Source of the DNA: Odobenus rosmarus divergens
Taxonomy: Eukaryota; Chordata; Mammalia; Carnivora; Odobenidae
Direction: 5' to 3'
Assembly (NCBI RefSeq): GCF_000321225.1
Contig: NW_004450464.1
Coordinates: 3,171,569 to 3,235,568, forward strand
DNA: 64,000 nucleotides
The position numbers were made by a program, and so were the translations under genes. A model generated the notes under the pieces. That model was given only the letters and a program-made list of their open reading frames with translations, searched no databases and was not told the DNA's origin. Position 1 is the stretch's first letter. Each line of letters starts with the position of its first letter. Shown one piece after another: positions 32,598 to 44,855 of the stretch.

Positions 32598-34119
32598 AAT
32601 GCTAGTCTTGCTCAGTGAAACTTAATGAATTCTTAGGTTGCTATTTAATAATACCTAAGATCATCATAGAAAAGAAATGAAAATGAAAATTATTTTCAAA
32701 TAAATGGTTTGTTGAAGGAAGCCATGAAAAATAATTCCCAAAATTTTATTAATGACTCTGATGTACCAGTATTAAGATATGCTTTGTGTCCTTCAGCAAC
32801 TTAGAACTTGGTTGGAAAGACAGACATAGAACTTAAATGATTATCCTATAAATACATGGCCAAATATATATAAGCAAAGTCTTCTGTGAGTGCAAAATAC
32901 AGTTTAAATCACATTAGGAAGAACCAAGATGGTTTTAATAGGAGCAGCTGTACACAAAGTAGGACTTGGGGATGTATGTAATTTCAATAAGTAAAACAAC
33001 ATGAGAAAGGTATTTTAGTTCATGGAAATAGCACAGACAAAGGTCAGAATCCAAAAAGAAAAAATCTGTGGTATGTTTGGAAGTGTTATATAGTCCTATT
33101 TTCTGTTTTTCTCTGCCTATCAAGAAGGTCAGAGCTAAAAGCTTAAGTCATAGTGATTATTTCCTCAGTATTTAATAGATTTTCTTTCTGCTCTTTACTA
33201 AGTATTTTTCCTTATTCTAATTCAAAGCTATATTGCATATGTGTCTTTTATTTTAAATCATCTACAATCATTTTGGAAGTACAATGGATATTGATTATAA
33301 ATGTGTTTAAATATAATTCCAGTTTGTCTTGAATCAGTGGCTTGCTGCCAGCTCAGCCTAAGTGTACCTTGTTTGTAGTAAAAATGGCGTTTTTGAAATT
33401 GCTTAAATATATCTCTTTGAATAACACCAACTGATCTTTTCTCTTGAGTACCATGACCATCTAATTTCTTTGAAAATCAAAATTCTTTTTTTGACACTAG
33501 ACCTTTACCACACAATCTTTCAAAAATTATTTTTACTGTCCAAAAGATTGACTAATCAAATCATCTATGACCACTGTATATTTGCTTTTACAAGACTCTA
33601 TATGCTCTGCCAAGGATATAAATTGCTTCTAGTTAGACTGTGACTATTCAGGGAGTTTGTAAGAAAGTGCATATGCAAATGCTTTTTTTCCAATAATTTT
33701 ACCAACCAATCTATAAACTTTAATAATCTGAGGCATCTGTCTGCTAGTTCAGTGGACTTTCTACTACAACTATTGTCTGTTTGTCCAGATGATCATAAAA
33801 AAGCATTATTAAAAATTCTCTCAGTACATGAAACAACATGATGCCATCTAGTCTTACCTTGAACCTACAAAACTTGGATTTAGCGTTTGGCTTCTTCTTT
33901 CAATGATAGCCTCTCCTCAGATTTACTTGATAGCTCATTATTTAATGTTTTAGACCATCTAGATCTTGGCTTGTGTCTTTGAAGTAGAACCTTAGCTTCC
34001 AGGCAGCATTCTACTTTAACAGATGTAGATGTACTCAGCAATTATTCTGACTTTATTCTTATTGTTCCTGAACCTTTACATTAAAAAAAAAATCACTGTC
34101 ACACATAATATCCTATTTG
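32598..34119. other. Mostly unique sequence with a weak L2 trace
   Basis: No gene was seen. 'cttagaacttggttggaaag' and 'acagacatagaacttaaatg' at about 32800-32840 resemble antisense L2 sequence (gagcttacaatctagttgggaagacagac) but the match is short. Confidence 0.35.
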
Positions 34120-34270
34120 CTATGTATATCATCCTTATATCTCACTAATTTTGTCAGTGAAGAAGCCAAAGCTTAGAAACTTCAAGTGATATCCTCAAAT
34201 CTAGTAAGTGATGTACACAAACCTTACACCATAGCCTCAAATCTTTGTTCTCTGTGTTGCTTCTTGGCTA
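34120..34270 (-). repeat. MIR SINE fragment
   Basis: 'gtgaagaagccaaagcttag', 'acttcaagtgatatcctcaa' and 'tctagtaagtgatgtacac' correspond to reverse-complement MIR (gatgaggaaactgaggc ... aacttgcccaaggtcac ... ctagtaagtggcagag). Confidence 0.5.
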
Positions 34271-34913
34271 CTTTTTTGAGATCATGAAATGGCTAAAAAC
34301 CATTGCTTTTACTGAATTTTTCTTAATAGCACAAGTAAGCATTTTCCTTACAGGTGCTGAAGACTGGAAAATGTAAGGGTAGTTTATATAGCTTAGTTCT
34401 GTCGTTAAGGAAGCATCACTTTTGGTTTGTTATAAGTGATATAACTCAAGATTAGTGTTTTACTTAATCCACTGGAAATGTTGGATTGTCTGTGCTTTTA
34501 TTTCATCTTAGACAATATAAACTATGTGGTGGGGGTCTGGGTAAGTTTCTTGTCTGGTTAAGAAGCTGAATCAAGGTGAGGGTGAAGTCACTTTTGATGC
34601 GGATCTGGGCATATAAATGACCTATATAATGAATAAAGTCCGATAACATTGCATTTTTGATAAATAACTGCTGCAAGTGATGGTTCAAGAGGGCAAGATG
34701 GATTCAAAGGGGACTATTTACTAAATTGCTGCGTGAAGGTTCAGCACCACGGGCAGCTCCCAGCAGAATGCCTACTCTGCTATTCTTACTTAATCAGTAC
34801 TTTTTATCTTACTCTGTTTTCACATCACCTTTTCATGAGGAAATCTTTTTCATTGTTCAGGGAGAATTTAGGGAGATCAGGTTGGAGAAAATACTTGAAA
34901 TGTGTATCTAGTT
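34271..34913. other. Unannotated sequence
   Basis: No feature recognised. Overlapping open frames near 34726-34911 are family-less; the longer one runs into the SINE. Confidence 0.3.
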
Positions 34914-34928
34914 GGAAATGTGGATACT

Positions 34929-35109
34929 GGGACGCCTGGGTGGCTCAGTCGGTTAAGCGGCTGCCTTCGGCCTGGGTCATGATCCCAGGGTCCTGGGACC
35001 GAGTCCCACATCGGGCTGGCTCCTTGCTCAGCAGGGAGCCTGCTTCTCCCTCTCTCTCCCTCTGCTTGTGCTCTCTCTGTCAAATAAATAAAATCTTAAA
35101 AAACAAAAA
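34929..35109 (+). mobile_element. CAN-SINE, young, with body duplication
   Basis: GGGACGCCTGGGTGGCTCAG head, 'catgatcccagggtcctgg', then GGGCTGGCTCC where other copies read GGGCTCC (a 4-bp GGCT duplication), a short body 'ccctctgcttgtgctctc' and CAAATAAATAAAATC tail. The 15-bp target-site duplication GGAAATGTGGATACT is perfect (34914-34928 and 35110-35124). Confidence 0.95.
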
Positions 35110-35124
35110 GGAAATGTGGATACT

Positions 35125-37383
35125 ATGCCCAAGATACTAGTTTCTCTGTATTTATGTAATCTGTAGTACATACAATTTTTTCTTACATCAGTCTTAATTT
35201 TAATTCTCTAATCATTTAAGTGAAAAAAACCCATATAAATAGTTTTTACTAAAAAGCAACTTTTTATCAGTCACTTAGTTTTAAAAACAAAGTTATATAT
35301 GAGTCTAATATTTGCTTCTAGCCGGTTTCCATAAATACTACTGAACAATGATGAAGCTTTTCTCACTGAAGAGTAGACTTGGAAAAAAATAATAGAAAAG
35401 TATGTAATAAAGAGCAAGATAGTGGAGGGAAAATTTCTGGCTTCTCTTTCCTTCTACATTATTAGTACCTTCACGGTCAGGCATACATTTTTGGGATAAT
35501 CAATAGTGGATAGAGTGATACACTAGTTTAAACTCTCAAGTAGTTTTAAATAATTATTAAGAATTGTGTTTCCATCATTAGCTTAAATTTACATAATTCT
35601 TTACTTAGTGCTTTCACATAAATAACAATTAAGGTAATGAATGTGGTTAAAACAGTAAGGTAGTTTAAAAATTCTGCTCAACGTCTATGAGAAGCTGTTG
35701 GTGAATATTTGGACATGCTCTTTTAGGCCAATCTGCAGTTTATTCTGAATGTATGACCTTTAAAGAGAACATTTTTTTCTTTATAACTTAAAAATTAGAG
35801 CTTTGTAGTACTGAGAATTATGCCTACTTTAGTACAAATTAGCTAAGGAAACTTAATTGTCTTATTGTCCACCTTCTCTAGATTTCTAGTAAACTTTACT
35901 ACATGTACAAAAATTCAGTACATTATGTTAAGTAATTGAATAAGCCATTCTTCTGCAGCTCTCATTTTACTATCCATAGATGTTTCTGCGTGTCTGATGT
36001 AATTTTATATCATTTATGAATGAGAAATTGCAGTGCCTATCTGATTTTTCCCTTTCTCTCTGCCCCACCTCCCATTCTCTTTAATCTCTTAGAAATAAAG
36101 CATGCAATATTCCCGCCTGAGGGCTCTCTAAATTGTTCCTGGATTCCTTTTACTTTCTATCCTGTGTTTCTCTTGTTTTGCATAGACAGTGCCCTGAAAT
36201 GGAAGTGAGGTGGTGAATAGAGCCCACAAGACTCCTGTTCATACATTTGCTGGGTGAGACATTTATCTGAGTGAGAAATTGGTTTCTGAAAATAAGGCTT
36301 TCCTTGTAGTTCATTGCCTATCTCAAAATATATTTTCCTATATGGCTTATTACATGTTATTCAAAAGTTTCATATCTCTTTCCAACAAACAAACAAAAAA
36401 AAAACTTTAAAAATTTTTCATGAGCACAAATTGAAAACCAGCAATTGCTCTTGATACTCGGTTCTTACACCAACTGTGGAAAATGGTTAAGGCCCACAAA
36501 GTGCATTACTCTGGCCAGACAGCATAAGCCAAGGCTGCCCAATGTGATTAAACTGAATTGAACACCAAAGGCGGCCTGTACCAGATACAAACTTTAGGAA
36601 AAGAAATTGAGTTGTGTTACTGTTACCACACAACTTTACTGCAAACACAACAGGATCAGCACCTTTAGGTACTACTCCAGAAAAAAGGTGGGGATGACAT
36701 TACTTAAGCTAGTGTTGTGTTTATTTCTTTGACTTAACACTTCATTCCCAGATATCAGCCTGAAGGACATTCCCCGCCAGCTTGTCATTCTCATTGGGCC
36801 CTTTGCTAAGATCTCCGTTGTTCTGCATTAAAATATCATAAAATATTTTTTTCACATCTCCTTCCAGCAAATGAAGAAAAGTCAGTCTTAAATTTCTACT
36901 CATGAAATTCTACTGAGAATGAAATCCCATAAATATTAAAGAAACTTCCCAAATGTTCTAGAACAATGCATATTCAGTTAAAATCAGCACTAAAATAATG
37001 ATCAATCTCTTCAGTTAGAAACGAGTGATAGTTTTAAGAGTCCCTAAATAAATGGGGTTTCTGACATTATGTAGGAATTAAAGCTTATGAAAAAGTTATG
37101 CAGGCTTCCCCTTTTATTATATAAAGATCACTTCCTAAAACCACTCTAATGTATGTTTATATTTACTAACAAAGTGAAAAATTGATTCGCTACCTTTTTA
37201 AATTTATATTTCTTGGATCGACAAGAGTAGGCATAATACCAATTGCTAATATTAAACTTTTTAATTTTTAGCATTAAAAAATAGGCACTATTATTCATTT
37301 TTAAATCAGCAAAGCGGACAATTCAAAGGAACTTGAAAGAAAGCATATAGAGTCAAATGTTAGAAGTGTTAAATAGTATACTT
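35125..37383. other. Unannotated mostly unique AT-rich sequence
   Basis: About 2.3 kb. No exon or RNA recognised. Positions 36440-36740 are less AT-rich than the flanks and free of recognised repeats, but translation in all plus-strand frames hits stops and resembles nothing I know. Confidence 0.35.
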
Positions 37384-37399
37384 TAGATATTATTTATTT

Positions 37400-37608
37400 A
37401 TTTATTTTTTTTACTTTTAGAGAAAGAGAGAGTGCAAGTACAAGCAGGGGTTGAGGGGAGGGGCAGAGGTAGAGGAAGAGAGAGAATCTAAAGCAGACTC
37501 TGCCTAGTACAGAGCCTATCTCGGGGCTTGATCACATGACCCTGAGATTATGACCTGAGCCAAAACCAAGAGTCAGATGCTTAACTGACTGAGCCACCTA
37601 GGTGCCCC
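37400..37608 (-). mobile_element. CAN-SINE, older subfamily
   Basis: Minus strand: GGGGCACCTAGGTGGCTCAG, 'gcatctgactcttggttttg', 'aatctcagggtcatgtgatc' and a purine/pyrimidine body. The target-site duplication TAGATATTATTTATTT occurs at 37384-37399 and 37609-37624 and is perfect despite the older sequence type, perhaps because its simple A/T composition blurs the boundary. Confidence 0.9.
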
Positions 37609-37626
37609 TAGATATTATTTATTTTT

Positions 37627-38444
37627 AACATGAACTTTCAAGCATGATATATTTACCTGATTATAAAAGAAGGATTGTTTTGAAAATACATTTAAACATA
37701 AAAATATTTATTTTATGGTGATTAACATAAGATAATAAAAAAAATTTAAAAACCATAAAAATATTTATTTTAGATATTGAAAATTATCTTCAGAGTGAGT
37801 TTTCTTTCAAAACGTTTAGTGGCATATTTCTTAGATTACTTACACATATCTTAAAATATTTCTACTCCAAAAATGCAGTGTATTTTAAACTAAAGAATGA
37901 AATTGAGATTTAAAGATAAGTTCTCATTAATTTCCTTTTAGTTATCAACTCATGTTTTTCAACCTATATTAAAAATGATGAGCCCCACATTGGGTTAGGG
38001 ATTGCTTAAATAAATATTTAAAAAATGTTGAGCACAAAAAAGTTGAGCAGCTGATTGTGACATTGCTCATGTTAATTGGTGTTTTACCTTTACTTTTATT
38101 ATGCTCTACAGATTTTGAACTTGTTTTCCACTCATTTTTGTTCTAAGAGTTAAAAGGTCATTGAAGAACAAAGTTGTTAATGAAACCTTATAGAATCATG
38201 AATATCATCTAGTAGTCATGTGAAAAAGCTATACTGGAAAATATCTTGAAATTCAATTGAATACAAGAGTGTTTGTAAATACAGAAGATGCTAATGCCTT
38301 GAAGAAAGACTTTTGATATTTTTCTCTTTGAAAATATGTGCAGATACATGAAAATATGCAATTTTAAGTTTGAGATAAAAATCTTTCCAAATGTGTTGTA
38401 ATGAGATTATAACTCAAGAAAAGAGTTATAATCCTTATGATCTC
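37627..38444. other. Unannotated AT-rich sequence
   Basis: No feature recognised. AAAATATTTATTTTA recurs at about 37700 and 37758 with roughly 58 bp spacing. Both lie in AT-rich sequence and may be a small local duplication. Confidence 0.3.
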
Positions 38445-38458
38445 TCAAATGGCTTTTT

Positions 38459-38655
38459 TTTTTAAAAGATTTTTTATTTATTTATTTGAGAGAGAGAGAG
38501 AATGAGAGATAGAAAGCACAAGAGGGAAGAGGGTCAGAGGGAGAAGCAGACTCCCTGCTAAGCAGGGAGCCCGATGTGGGACTTGATCCCGGGACTCCAG
38601 GATCATGACCTGAGCCGAAGGCAGTCGCTTAACCAACTGAGCCACCCAGGCGCCC
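38459..38655 (-). mobile_element. CAN-SINE, subfamily A, young
   Basis: Minus strand: GGGCGCCTGGGTGGCTCAG, 'gcgactgccttcggctcagg', 'atcctggagtcccgggatc' and 'gggagtctgcttctccctct', AAATAAATAAATAAAAAATC tail. The target-site duplication TCAAATGGCTTTTT is perfect (38445-38458 and 38656-38669). Confidence 0.95.
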
Positions 38656-38669
38656 TCAAATGGCTTTTT

Positions 38670-39140
38670 GACCGGTAAATTAGAGTTAAATGTGCTGGAT
38701 AAGGCAGGAAGATCATTTCCAACTGATATGAATTTCCTTTTCCCTACCTCACAAACTGTGAATATTTAGAGTTTTGGCATTGTTTTTGAACAAAAGTTAA
38801 AAGTTTAAAAACAACAACAAAAAAATGAACAGGACATAATTCATGTACTAAATAAAGATATAAAATGAAATGTAAGAATCTCTCATTTCTAGTCTGCCTA
38901 CTATTTTGACCATTTTTAATACGCATTTTTTGTTTCATCTATTTTTAGCAGCAACTATGAAATATAAGCAATGAACGCATTTGCATTAACCACTTTCCCT
39001 TCTTCCTTCTTTCATTTTTTTAACTTGTATTCTTATATTCCTTCTTGCACTGGTTACCTTCATAGCTTTAAATGGCATATTGGAAACTGTATTTCTTGAG
39101 CAATCAACTTTTGACAGTATCTCTTGACTCCCTGCCATGT
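38670..39140. other. Unannotated AT-rich sequence
   Basis: No feature recognised. Confidence 0.3.
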
Positions 39141-39160
39141 ACCCTAAGAAATTCCTTTCT

Positions 39161-39387
39161 TTCTTTCTTTCTTTTTTTTTTTTTGTTTTGTTTGTTTAGA
39201 GATTTATTTATTTATTAGAGAAGTCGGGGAGGGACAGAAGGAGAGGGAGAGAGGTAGACAAGAGAATCTCAAGCAGACGCTCTGCTGAGTGCAAAACCCA
39301 CTTGGGGCTCGATCTCATGACCGCAAGATCATGCCCCCACCTGAATCAAGAGTCGTAGGCCTAACTGATTGAGCCACCTGGGCACGC
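39161..39387 (-). mobile_element. CAN-SINE, older, with long tail
   Basis: Minus strand: GCGTGCCCAGGTGGCTCAAT, 'acgactcttgattcaggtg', 'gatcttgcggtcatgagatc' and a body ending in AAATAAATAAATCTC plus a long A-rich tail that appears on the plus strand as TTTCTTTC repeats and poly-T (39157-39185). The flanks TAAGAAATTCCTTT (about 39145-39158) and TAGGAATTCCTTT (39388-39400) fit a diverged target-site duplication. Confidence 0.88.
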
Positions 39388-39399
39388 TAGGAATTCCTT

Positions 39400-39965
39400 T
39401 CCTCTTTTTTCCTCTTCCAGCCCTCAATTGGTACAGGACTGCTCAGGTGAAATCTCTGAAGTTCTCTTCATCATATTCAGAAGGAATCCAAAGCCCTTAC
39501 CATGACCCACAAAGCCCTATGTACAATATCTGGACCCAGACTTTCTTTCAGACCTCAGCTTCTACTCCTCCTCCCCCATTCTCTCTTCTCTGGCCTTGGA
39601 TTTCTTTCTGGAATTCAAACATGACCAACCAGTACCGGGAGCAGTGGTCATTGCCTATAGTGTTCTTCCCATGAACTGATTCATGCTTGTTTCCTCCTTG
39701 AGAGCACTTGCTTTATATATACCCTTCTAAAAATAGCTACACACCCTCATTTCTCTTTGCTATCTATTCTGCTTTATTTTGCAATAATATTTATCGTTAT
39801 CTGTTTGTACTATAAATGTATTACCATATTGACTGTTTTTCTTCTATAATGTAAGTTTCAGGAGGTCATGCCTTTTTTTTTCTGTTTTTGATGTTGAATC
39901 CACTGTTATGAGAGTAGTATGTGGCACAGAACAAACACTTAGGTATTTGCTGAAAGAATTAATTT
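39400..39965 (+). repeat. L2 LINE, long fragment
   Basis: The L2 order is well preserved: 'ggaatccaaagcccttacc', 'atgacccacaaagccctatg', 'gcttgtttcctccttgagag', 'attctgctttattttgcaat', 'ataatgtaagtttcaggagg', 'agtagtatgtggcacagaac' and 'gtatttgctgaaagaatt'. It is the 3' part of L2 ORF2 and the 3' UTR. The open frame 39369-39674 lies here and is a degenerate relic, not a gene. Confidence 0.7.
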
Positions 39966-40419
39966 GTATGGTTTATAAAATTTACACCCTGTTGTATACT
40001 ATTAATTAAGTGTCCAGTATTTTGTCTGTAAGTTGGTTCCAAAAATTTAAAAACAACAAATAGTGTTTATAATATTATGAATATATAAATAGCATGCATT
40101 GTAGGATCCCTCAGTGTGATTGGGTCTACAGAGAAGAATATAATAGTCTGGAGCTAAATGCATGCTGCTCAAAGGAGAATGTTCTAAGCATCAAGGTCAA
40201 ATGTCCCTTTTTTAATAACCCATCAATTGCTCAAGTGATAACATACTTTATTCTTTATATTACTCTCATAGATTATCTTGTCAGTTTTTATTTCCCATGG
40301 AATTTCCAACTTTCATTTATCTTGACAGATATAGTGAGTGTGGTCTTCAACCACATCTCTAGAATAGGCTGGTTCCTGATTATACTGCTTGTCAAACGTC
40401 CCGAAGTGGGGCACCTTCT
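39966..40419. other. Unannotated sequence
   Basis: No gene was recognised. The 109-residue open frame at 40094-40423 is rich in hydrophobic residues from AT-rich codons and has no family resemblance. Confidence 0.3.
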
Positions 40420-41335
40420 TTAAAGCATATGCTGAAGTTGCCATCATTGATTTATTTCCATTGAATTACAAAGATGCGTCCTCTTTCTGGGTCCGACTGT
40501 TTCTCTTTGTTGGATTATTGGGTTTTTTTAGCCAGAGTGCTCATGAGATATGCTTTGAGTGTAAATACATCTAGTAATGTCTCTATTTTGCTCTGATACA
40601 TGGTGGATGGTTTGGCTAGGTGTGGATTATGTGTTGAAACCCTTTATCCTCCAGACCTATTATTCATTGTCATTAAACATCTTTTGTCACCAGTGAGAAG
40701 TCTGACACCAATCAAACTCATGTCCCTGTGGAGTTTTTAATCCCACGGTATTTTTTTTTCTTAAAGATTTTATTTATTTATTTGAGAAAGAGAACGCACC
40801 AGTGGGGATTGGGGGAGTAGAGGGAGAGGGATGAGCAGACTCCACGCGGACCACAGAATGGGACGTGGGGCTTGATCCCATGACCCTGAAGTCATGACCT
40901 GAGCCGAAACCAAGAGTCAGATGCTTAACCAACTGAGCCACCCAAGCACCCTAACCACATTCTTTTTTATCCCCAAAAACCTTTTTGTTTGTTTTTATCT
41001 TTGACATTTCATGAACATATTTCTAAATGTATTCTTTTATTTGTTTGTTTTTGTGTGTTTTATCTGGTATTATATGAGTCTTTATTTTTCCTGCAGACCA
41101 GAGTATTTATTTCCTTTCTGAAAATGTTTTCCTTTTATTTCTTTATTTCCTCTTCTTATTGCCTTTTCTCATTTATTAGATGAGGTAACTTCAGACATTT
41201 CTGGATTGATCCTCTACCCCCCCCAATAATTCTATTAAATTTTTTTGCCCTATCTTCTGAGAGAAGACGTCTTATTTGTTATTTATTCATTTATTTTTGC
41301 TTCCTACAAATTTCGGTAACTATGTCCTTAACTTT
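40420..41335 (-). repeat. Possible old LINE-derived segment
   Basis: Antisense wording such as 'cattgtcattaaacatc', 'agtgagaagtctgacacca' and 'gatgaggtaacttcagac' recalls old L1M or HAL1-type elements. A CAN-SINE splits it at 40752-40951. The match is partial and the family is uncertain. Confidence 0.3.
40752..40951 (-). mobile_element. CAN-SINE, older subfamily
   Basis: Minus strand: GGGTGCTTGGGTGGCTCAG, 'gcatctgactcttggtttcg', 'gacttcagggtcatggg', CT-rich body and AAATAAATAAAATC tail. Target-site duplications are not convincing. Confidence 0.9.
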
Positions 41336-41425
41336 CACAGTCTTCTTCCCCTCTATTTCTTCTTTTTCTTCTTCTCCTTCCCTTCCTCCTCCCACCTCCT
41401 GCCTCCTCTATAACCCTCCCTGCAT
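41336..41425 (+). repeat. Polypyrimidine tract
   Basis: About 90 bp of almost pure C/T (CTTCTTCCCC, TTCTTCTTCTCC, CCTCCTCCCACC). Such mirror-like homopyrimidine runs can form triplex DNA. No coding role is suggested. Confidence 0.7.
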
Positions 41426-42614
41426 TTCCTCCTTCTTCTCTATATGCAATTTTGGAATCGGTGGTTATATATCTTGACTCATAATTGGAGCCGAGCTCTC
41501 TGTTATTGGAACATTTCAGAGTGTGGGAGGGGGTTCCTGATATATTGTATCATGCATTGACTCCGGGGGAGTAGTTCTGTACTTCAAGTACTAGGGACTT
41601 GAAAAGTTAAGCATCTCAGCACAACTTTTAATTGGGGCCAAGTAGAACATCCAGCAGTCCATGGAGAGAATTGAGTCTTCAGCCAGGAGCTTGAAAAAAG
41701 TCAAAGAGTTAATTAGAACTTTGGAAAGATTGGCTCAAGAGAAGGAGCCCAGAAGGACACCATGCACTTTTCTGTGCGTGAGAAAATGCTGACCCAGACA
41801 TTTCAAACCTAACTTTGTGCAGCCAGGATTGAGAAGTTTAAGTTGGCACATTTACCCTTGGATAATAAATTTAATTCAAAGAAAAGTAAAAATACACAGG
41901 AGGAGATTTGAATATGAAAAGTAGCTTGTGAGGAAAGATCAAGCCATAGGGTATATGTAACCGAATGCAAATATGTACCCTTGGCTTTCAGAGAATGGAA
42001 AAGGGAGGGGGGGTGCACATAGTTGTAAAGGAACAGACACGCTTATTAAGCCACACAATAACAGTATACAGAAATGTCTGTTCATACACAGAATTAAAGT
42101 ATCATCTACTTGGATCCAAAGTTCTAAATTATTTCTACTTTCTCATTCTCCGTATAAATATTATTAAAGCATATTAGGAATATATTTTGTTGTTTTCAAA
42201 AAAAATATTTTCATCACCTTCAGATATTTTTCCTCAGAAGTCTTTTATAATGGATATTATCTACATTAGCACAAGATCCTATGTTTTCTTTAGGAATTGT
42301 GGTGAATGAAATTATTTAAGCAATGTGGACATATAAAGTGCAGCCTCTACTGAAAATTCCTTTTTCATTGTTGCTAACAAGTGGAAAACAAATGCTCCTA
42401 TCTAGCACAGTCCTGTTTTCCACTTAAAGAAATCTTTCTCAATGATATCCTTTATTTTTTTCTAACCTACTTTTCTCTATGATAACATGAGATGAACAAA
42501 CTTGTTCTATTATCATTATCAGATAAACCTGTAAAATGCACTCCTGAGGGTGAAAACATTTCTCAAAGAAATATTAACATAAACTTTATTTAACCAGTTC
42601 ATATCAATGCTCTT
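41426..42614. other. Unannotated mostly unique sequence
   Basis: No gene recognised. Overlapping open frames near 41965-42177 have no family resemblance. Confidence 0.35.
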
Positions 42615-42627
42615 AAAAATCAAAGGA

Positions 42628-42821
42628 GGGGCGCCTGGGTGACTCAGTCTTTGAGCATCTGCCTTCAGCTCGGGTCATGATCCTGGGGTCCTGGAATCAA
42701 GCCCCACAATGGGCTCCTTGCTCGTCAAGAAGCCTGCTTCTTCCTCTCCTACTCCCCCTGCTTGTGTTCCCTCTCTCGCTGTGTCTCTCTCTGTCCAATA
42801 AACAAATAAAATCTTAAAAAA
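42628..42821 (+). mobile_element. CAN-SINE, subfamily B
   Basis: GGGGCGCCTGGGTGACTCAG head, 'catgatcctggggtcctgg', 'agaagcctgcttcttcctct', 'cccctgcttgtgttccctc', 'tcgctgtgtctctctctgtc' and AATAAACAAATAAAATC tail. The 13-bp target-site duplication AAAAATCAAAGGA is perfect (42615-42627 and 42822-42834). Confidence 0.94.
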
Positions 42822-42834
42822 AAAAATCAAAGGA

Positions 42835-43370
42835 AAGACAAAAAGAAATATTATATCCATGTGTCTAAAGATTATACTGCTCTTAACACTGTAGTTCCTC
42901 CCAGAAAAAATGTGGTGCACAATTATAAATACAAAGCTGCCAAACTAAACATGCCTCTTTCTCTGTACAATGAAACCACTTCAGTTTCTGTGTTTTGTAT
43001 TGAGGATTTAGCTCAGTACACATGCCAGTACATTATTTTATGATGGCTACTATTACTTATCTCTTACATCCGTGGAAAATGCCAATCTTTCTTAGAGAGA
43101 GCAAATTGTTTCCAGTTAAGGCAGGAGGATTTCAAAGCAGAGAAATTGAAAACAGAAATGTTTGGGTGTCATAAAAGAACAGTCTTGGCACCAGCATAAA
43201 CCCACTGTGTCCCTCAACCCCTTCTCTTTCCTCTGCCTTATGGAAAACACTAACCATGATCAGTAGGACATCAAGACATACCGAAATCTCCTGGGCTGCC
43301 TAAAGTGGGGCCTAAGTGATTTTTGCTGCTCCTATATGGCTTTTTTAAAATGAGGGAAAGATTGGGAGTT
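42835..43370. other. Unannotated sequence
   Basis: No feature recognised. Confidence 0.3.
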
Positions 43371-43377
43371 CTCCTTT

Positions 43378-43430
43378 CTTGTGCTCTCTCACTCTCTGTC
43401 AAATAAATAAATAAAATCTTTAAAAAAAAA
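43378..43430 (+). mobile_element. CAN-SINE 3' fragment without head
   Basis: Only the last 50 bp of a SINE are present: 'cttgtgctctctcactctc', then CTGTCAAATAAATAAATAAAATC and a poly-A tail. The tRNA-derived head and the body are absent, so this is a 5'-truncated copy, uncommon for a short SINE. Confidence 0.85.
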
Positions 43431-44625
43431 AGAATATGCAGAGATCAAATATAACAATTTGCACTTAGATTAATTAGAGAAACAAATGCAAATGTTAGAA
43501 ATTGAACACCAAAAAGGAAATACTTTAAGAAGTTCACAAAGAATAAAAAGTGATTAAGAACCTTGAGAATTTTACTGACAAAGAGATCCTATAAAATACG
43601 TTCACACCAGGGACTTTTCTGCATGCAAACACAACATTTTAATTCATGAACAGAAAACCAAAGAGGAGTGTAGGTTGTTAGAGTAAACAATATATGCTGT
43701 AATAGTTGAAATGCATTCTGAAAACATGAATGAATTTAGTCAAAATACTATCTTTTGTCCTGTTTTAGTGGCAAATGAGGAGGAGTAAAGATAACTAAAC
43801 TTATGACAAGGTAAAAAAAAAATACGGGAGTGGGGTGGGGGGTTAGGGATGCTACAGCACTCTTAGAAATATTTGCCTGATGACTTGAAGTTGAGGGGTG
43901 GGGATGGGAAATGGTATTTTGAAGACTTATCCCTGGGTCTATGATTTTATGGAACAGATGAAAAGAAAATCTCCATTTTTAGCAGCCAACTGCTTAATGT
44001 CAGACAGATGTTATAACCATGATTATAGGATTTTATTTAATTCAGAACAAAAGTATTTGGGTCTTATCTTGGCATGAGAGTTGGCTTTGTAATGATGACA
44101 GAGCACAGTTTAAACATTACACTAAACTATGAATGGTCAACCAAACAGAATACTTAATTAACCAATTACTTAGGGAATTTCTGCTTTTAGTATAGTTTTT
44201 AAAAAGAGTTTATCCCTTGCCTGTTTAAGCTTGACCCCAACATCACCTTTATTTATTGTTTGGCTCTGTTACAAATTGTCCTTGGTGCCCATCTGATTAA
44301 GTTGAAATTGGGCTTTCTTTTTTTTCCCTTTTAATGGACACACACATGGAAGCATCTAGATTTTTCAGGATTCTGGTATATCTTTATATGTACATTTGAA
44401 CCAGCTATGGAAAATAAATCCAAAATTAAGGACAGGACTTGTTCTGCATGACTTCTTTTTGAGCCACAATGCAAAATAAAAGCTAGCAAAGGAAGATCAT
44501 ATTGTAATTAACTGAAATAGTATGTTAAATGATTAGAGCAAAAATAATGTTTGATGGTCTCTCCATAGGCTTTGTCTTCTACCTTCCTTTAAAAAAATCC
44601 TTTTATTTTAATATATTTGTATTTT
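43431..44625. other. Unannotated mostly unique sequence
   Basis: No gene recognised. Short G-rich patches (GGGGTGGGGGG at about 43834 and GGGGTGGGGATGGG at about 43895) could form G-quadruplexes but have no other context. Confidence 0.35.
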
Positions 44626-44641
44626 AACAGTATTAGTTCTC

Positions 44642-44839
44642 TCTCTTTTTTTTTAAAGATTTTATTTATTTATTTGACAGAGAGAGAGCGAGAGAGGGAA
44701 CACAAGCAGGGGGAGTGGGAGAGGGAGAAGGAGGCCTCCTGCGGAGCAGGGAGCCCGATGCGGGGCTCAGTACCAGGACCCTGGGATCATGACCTGAGCC
44801 GAAGGCAGACGCTTAACGACTGAGTCACCCAGGCACCCC
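44642..44839 (-). mobile_element. CAN-SINE, subfamily B, young
   Basis: Minus strand: GGGGTGCCTGGGTGACTCAG, 'gcgtctgccttcggctcagg', 'catgatcccagggtcctgg', 'cccctgcttgtgttccctc' and CAAATAAATAAATAAAATC tail. The 16-bp target-site duplication AACAGTATTAGTTCTC is perfect (44626-44641 and 44840-44855). Confidence 0.95.
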
Positions 44840-44855
44840 AACAGTATTAGTTCTC

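Noticed and set aside
34733..35140. 135-codon plus-strand frame
   Set aside because: Its second half is translated CAN-SINE (WVAQSVKRLPSA-type peptide seen in many SINE copies); the first half has no family resemblance.
39369..39674. 101-codon plus-strand frame
   Set aside because: It lies in a diverged L2 fragment and begins in the head of a minus-strand SINE.
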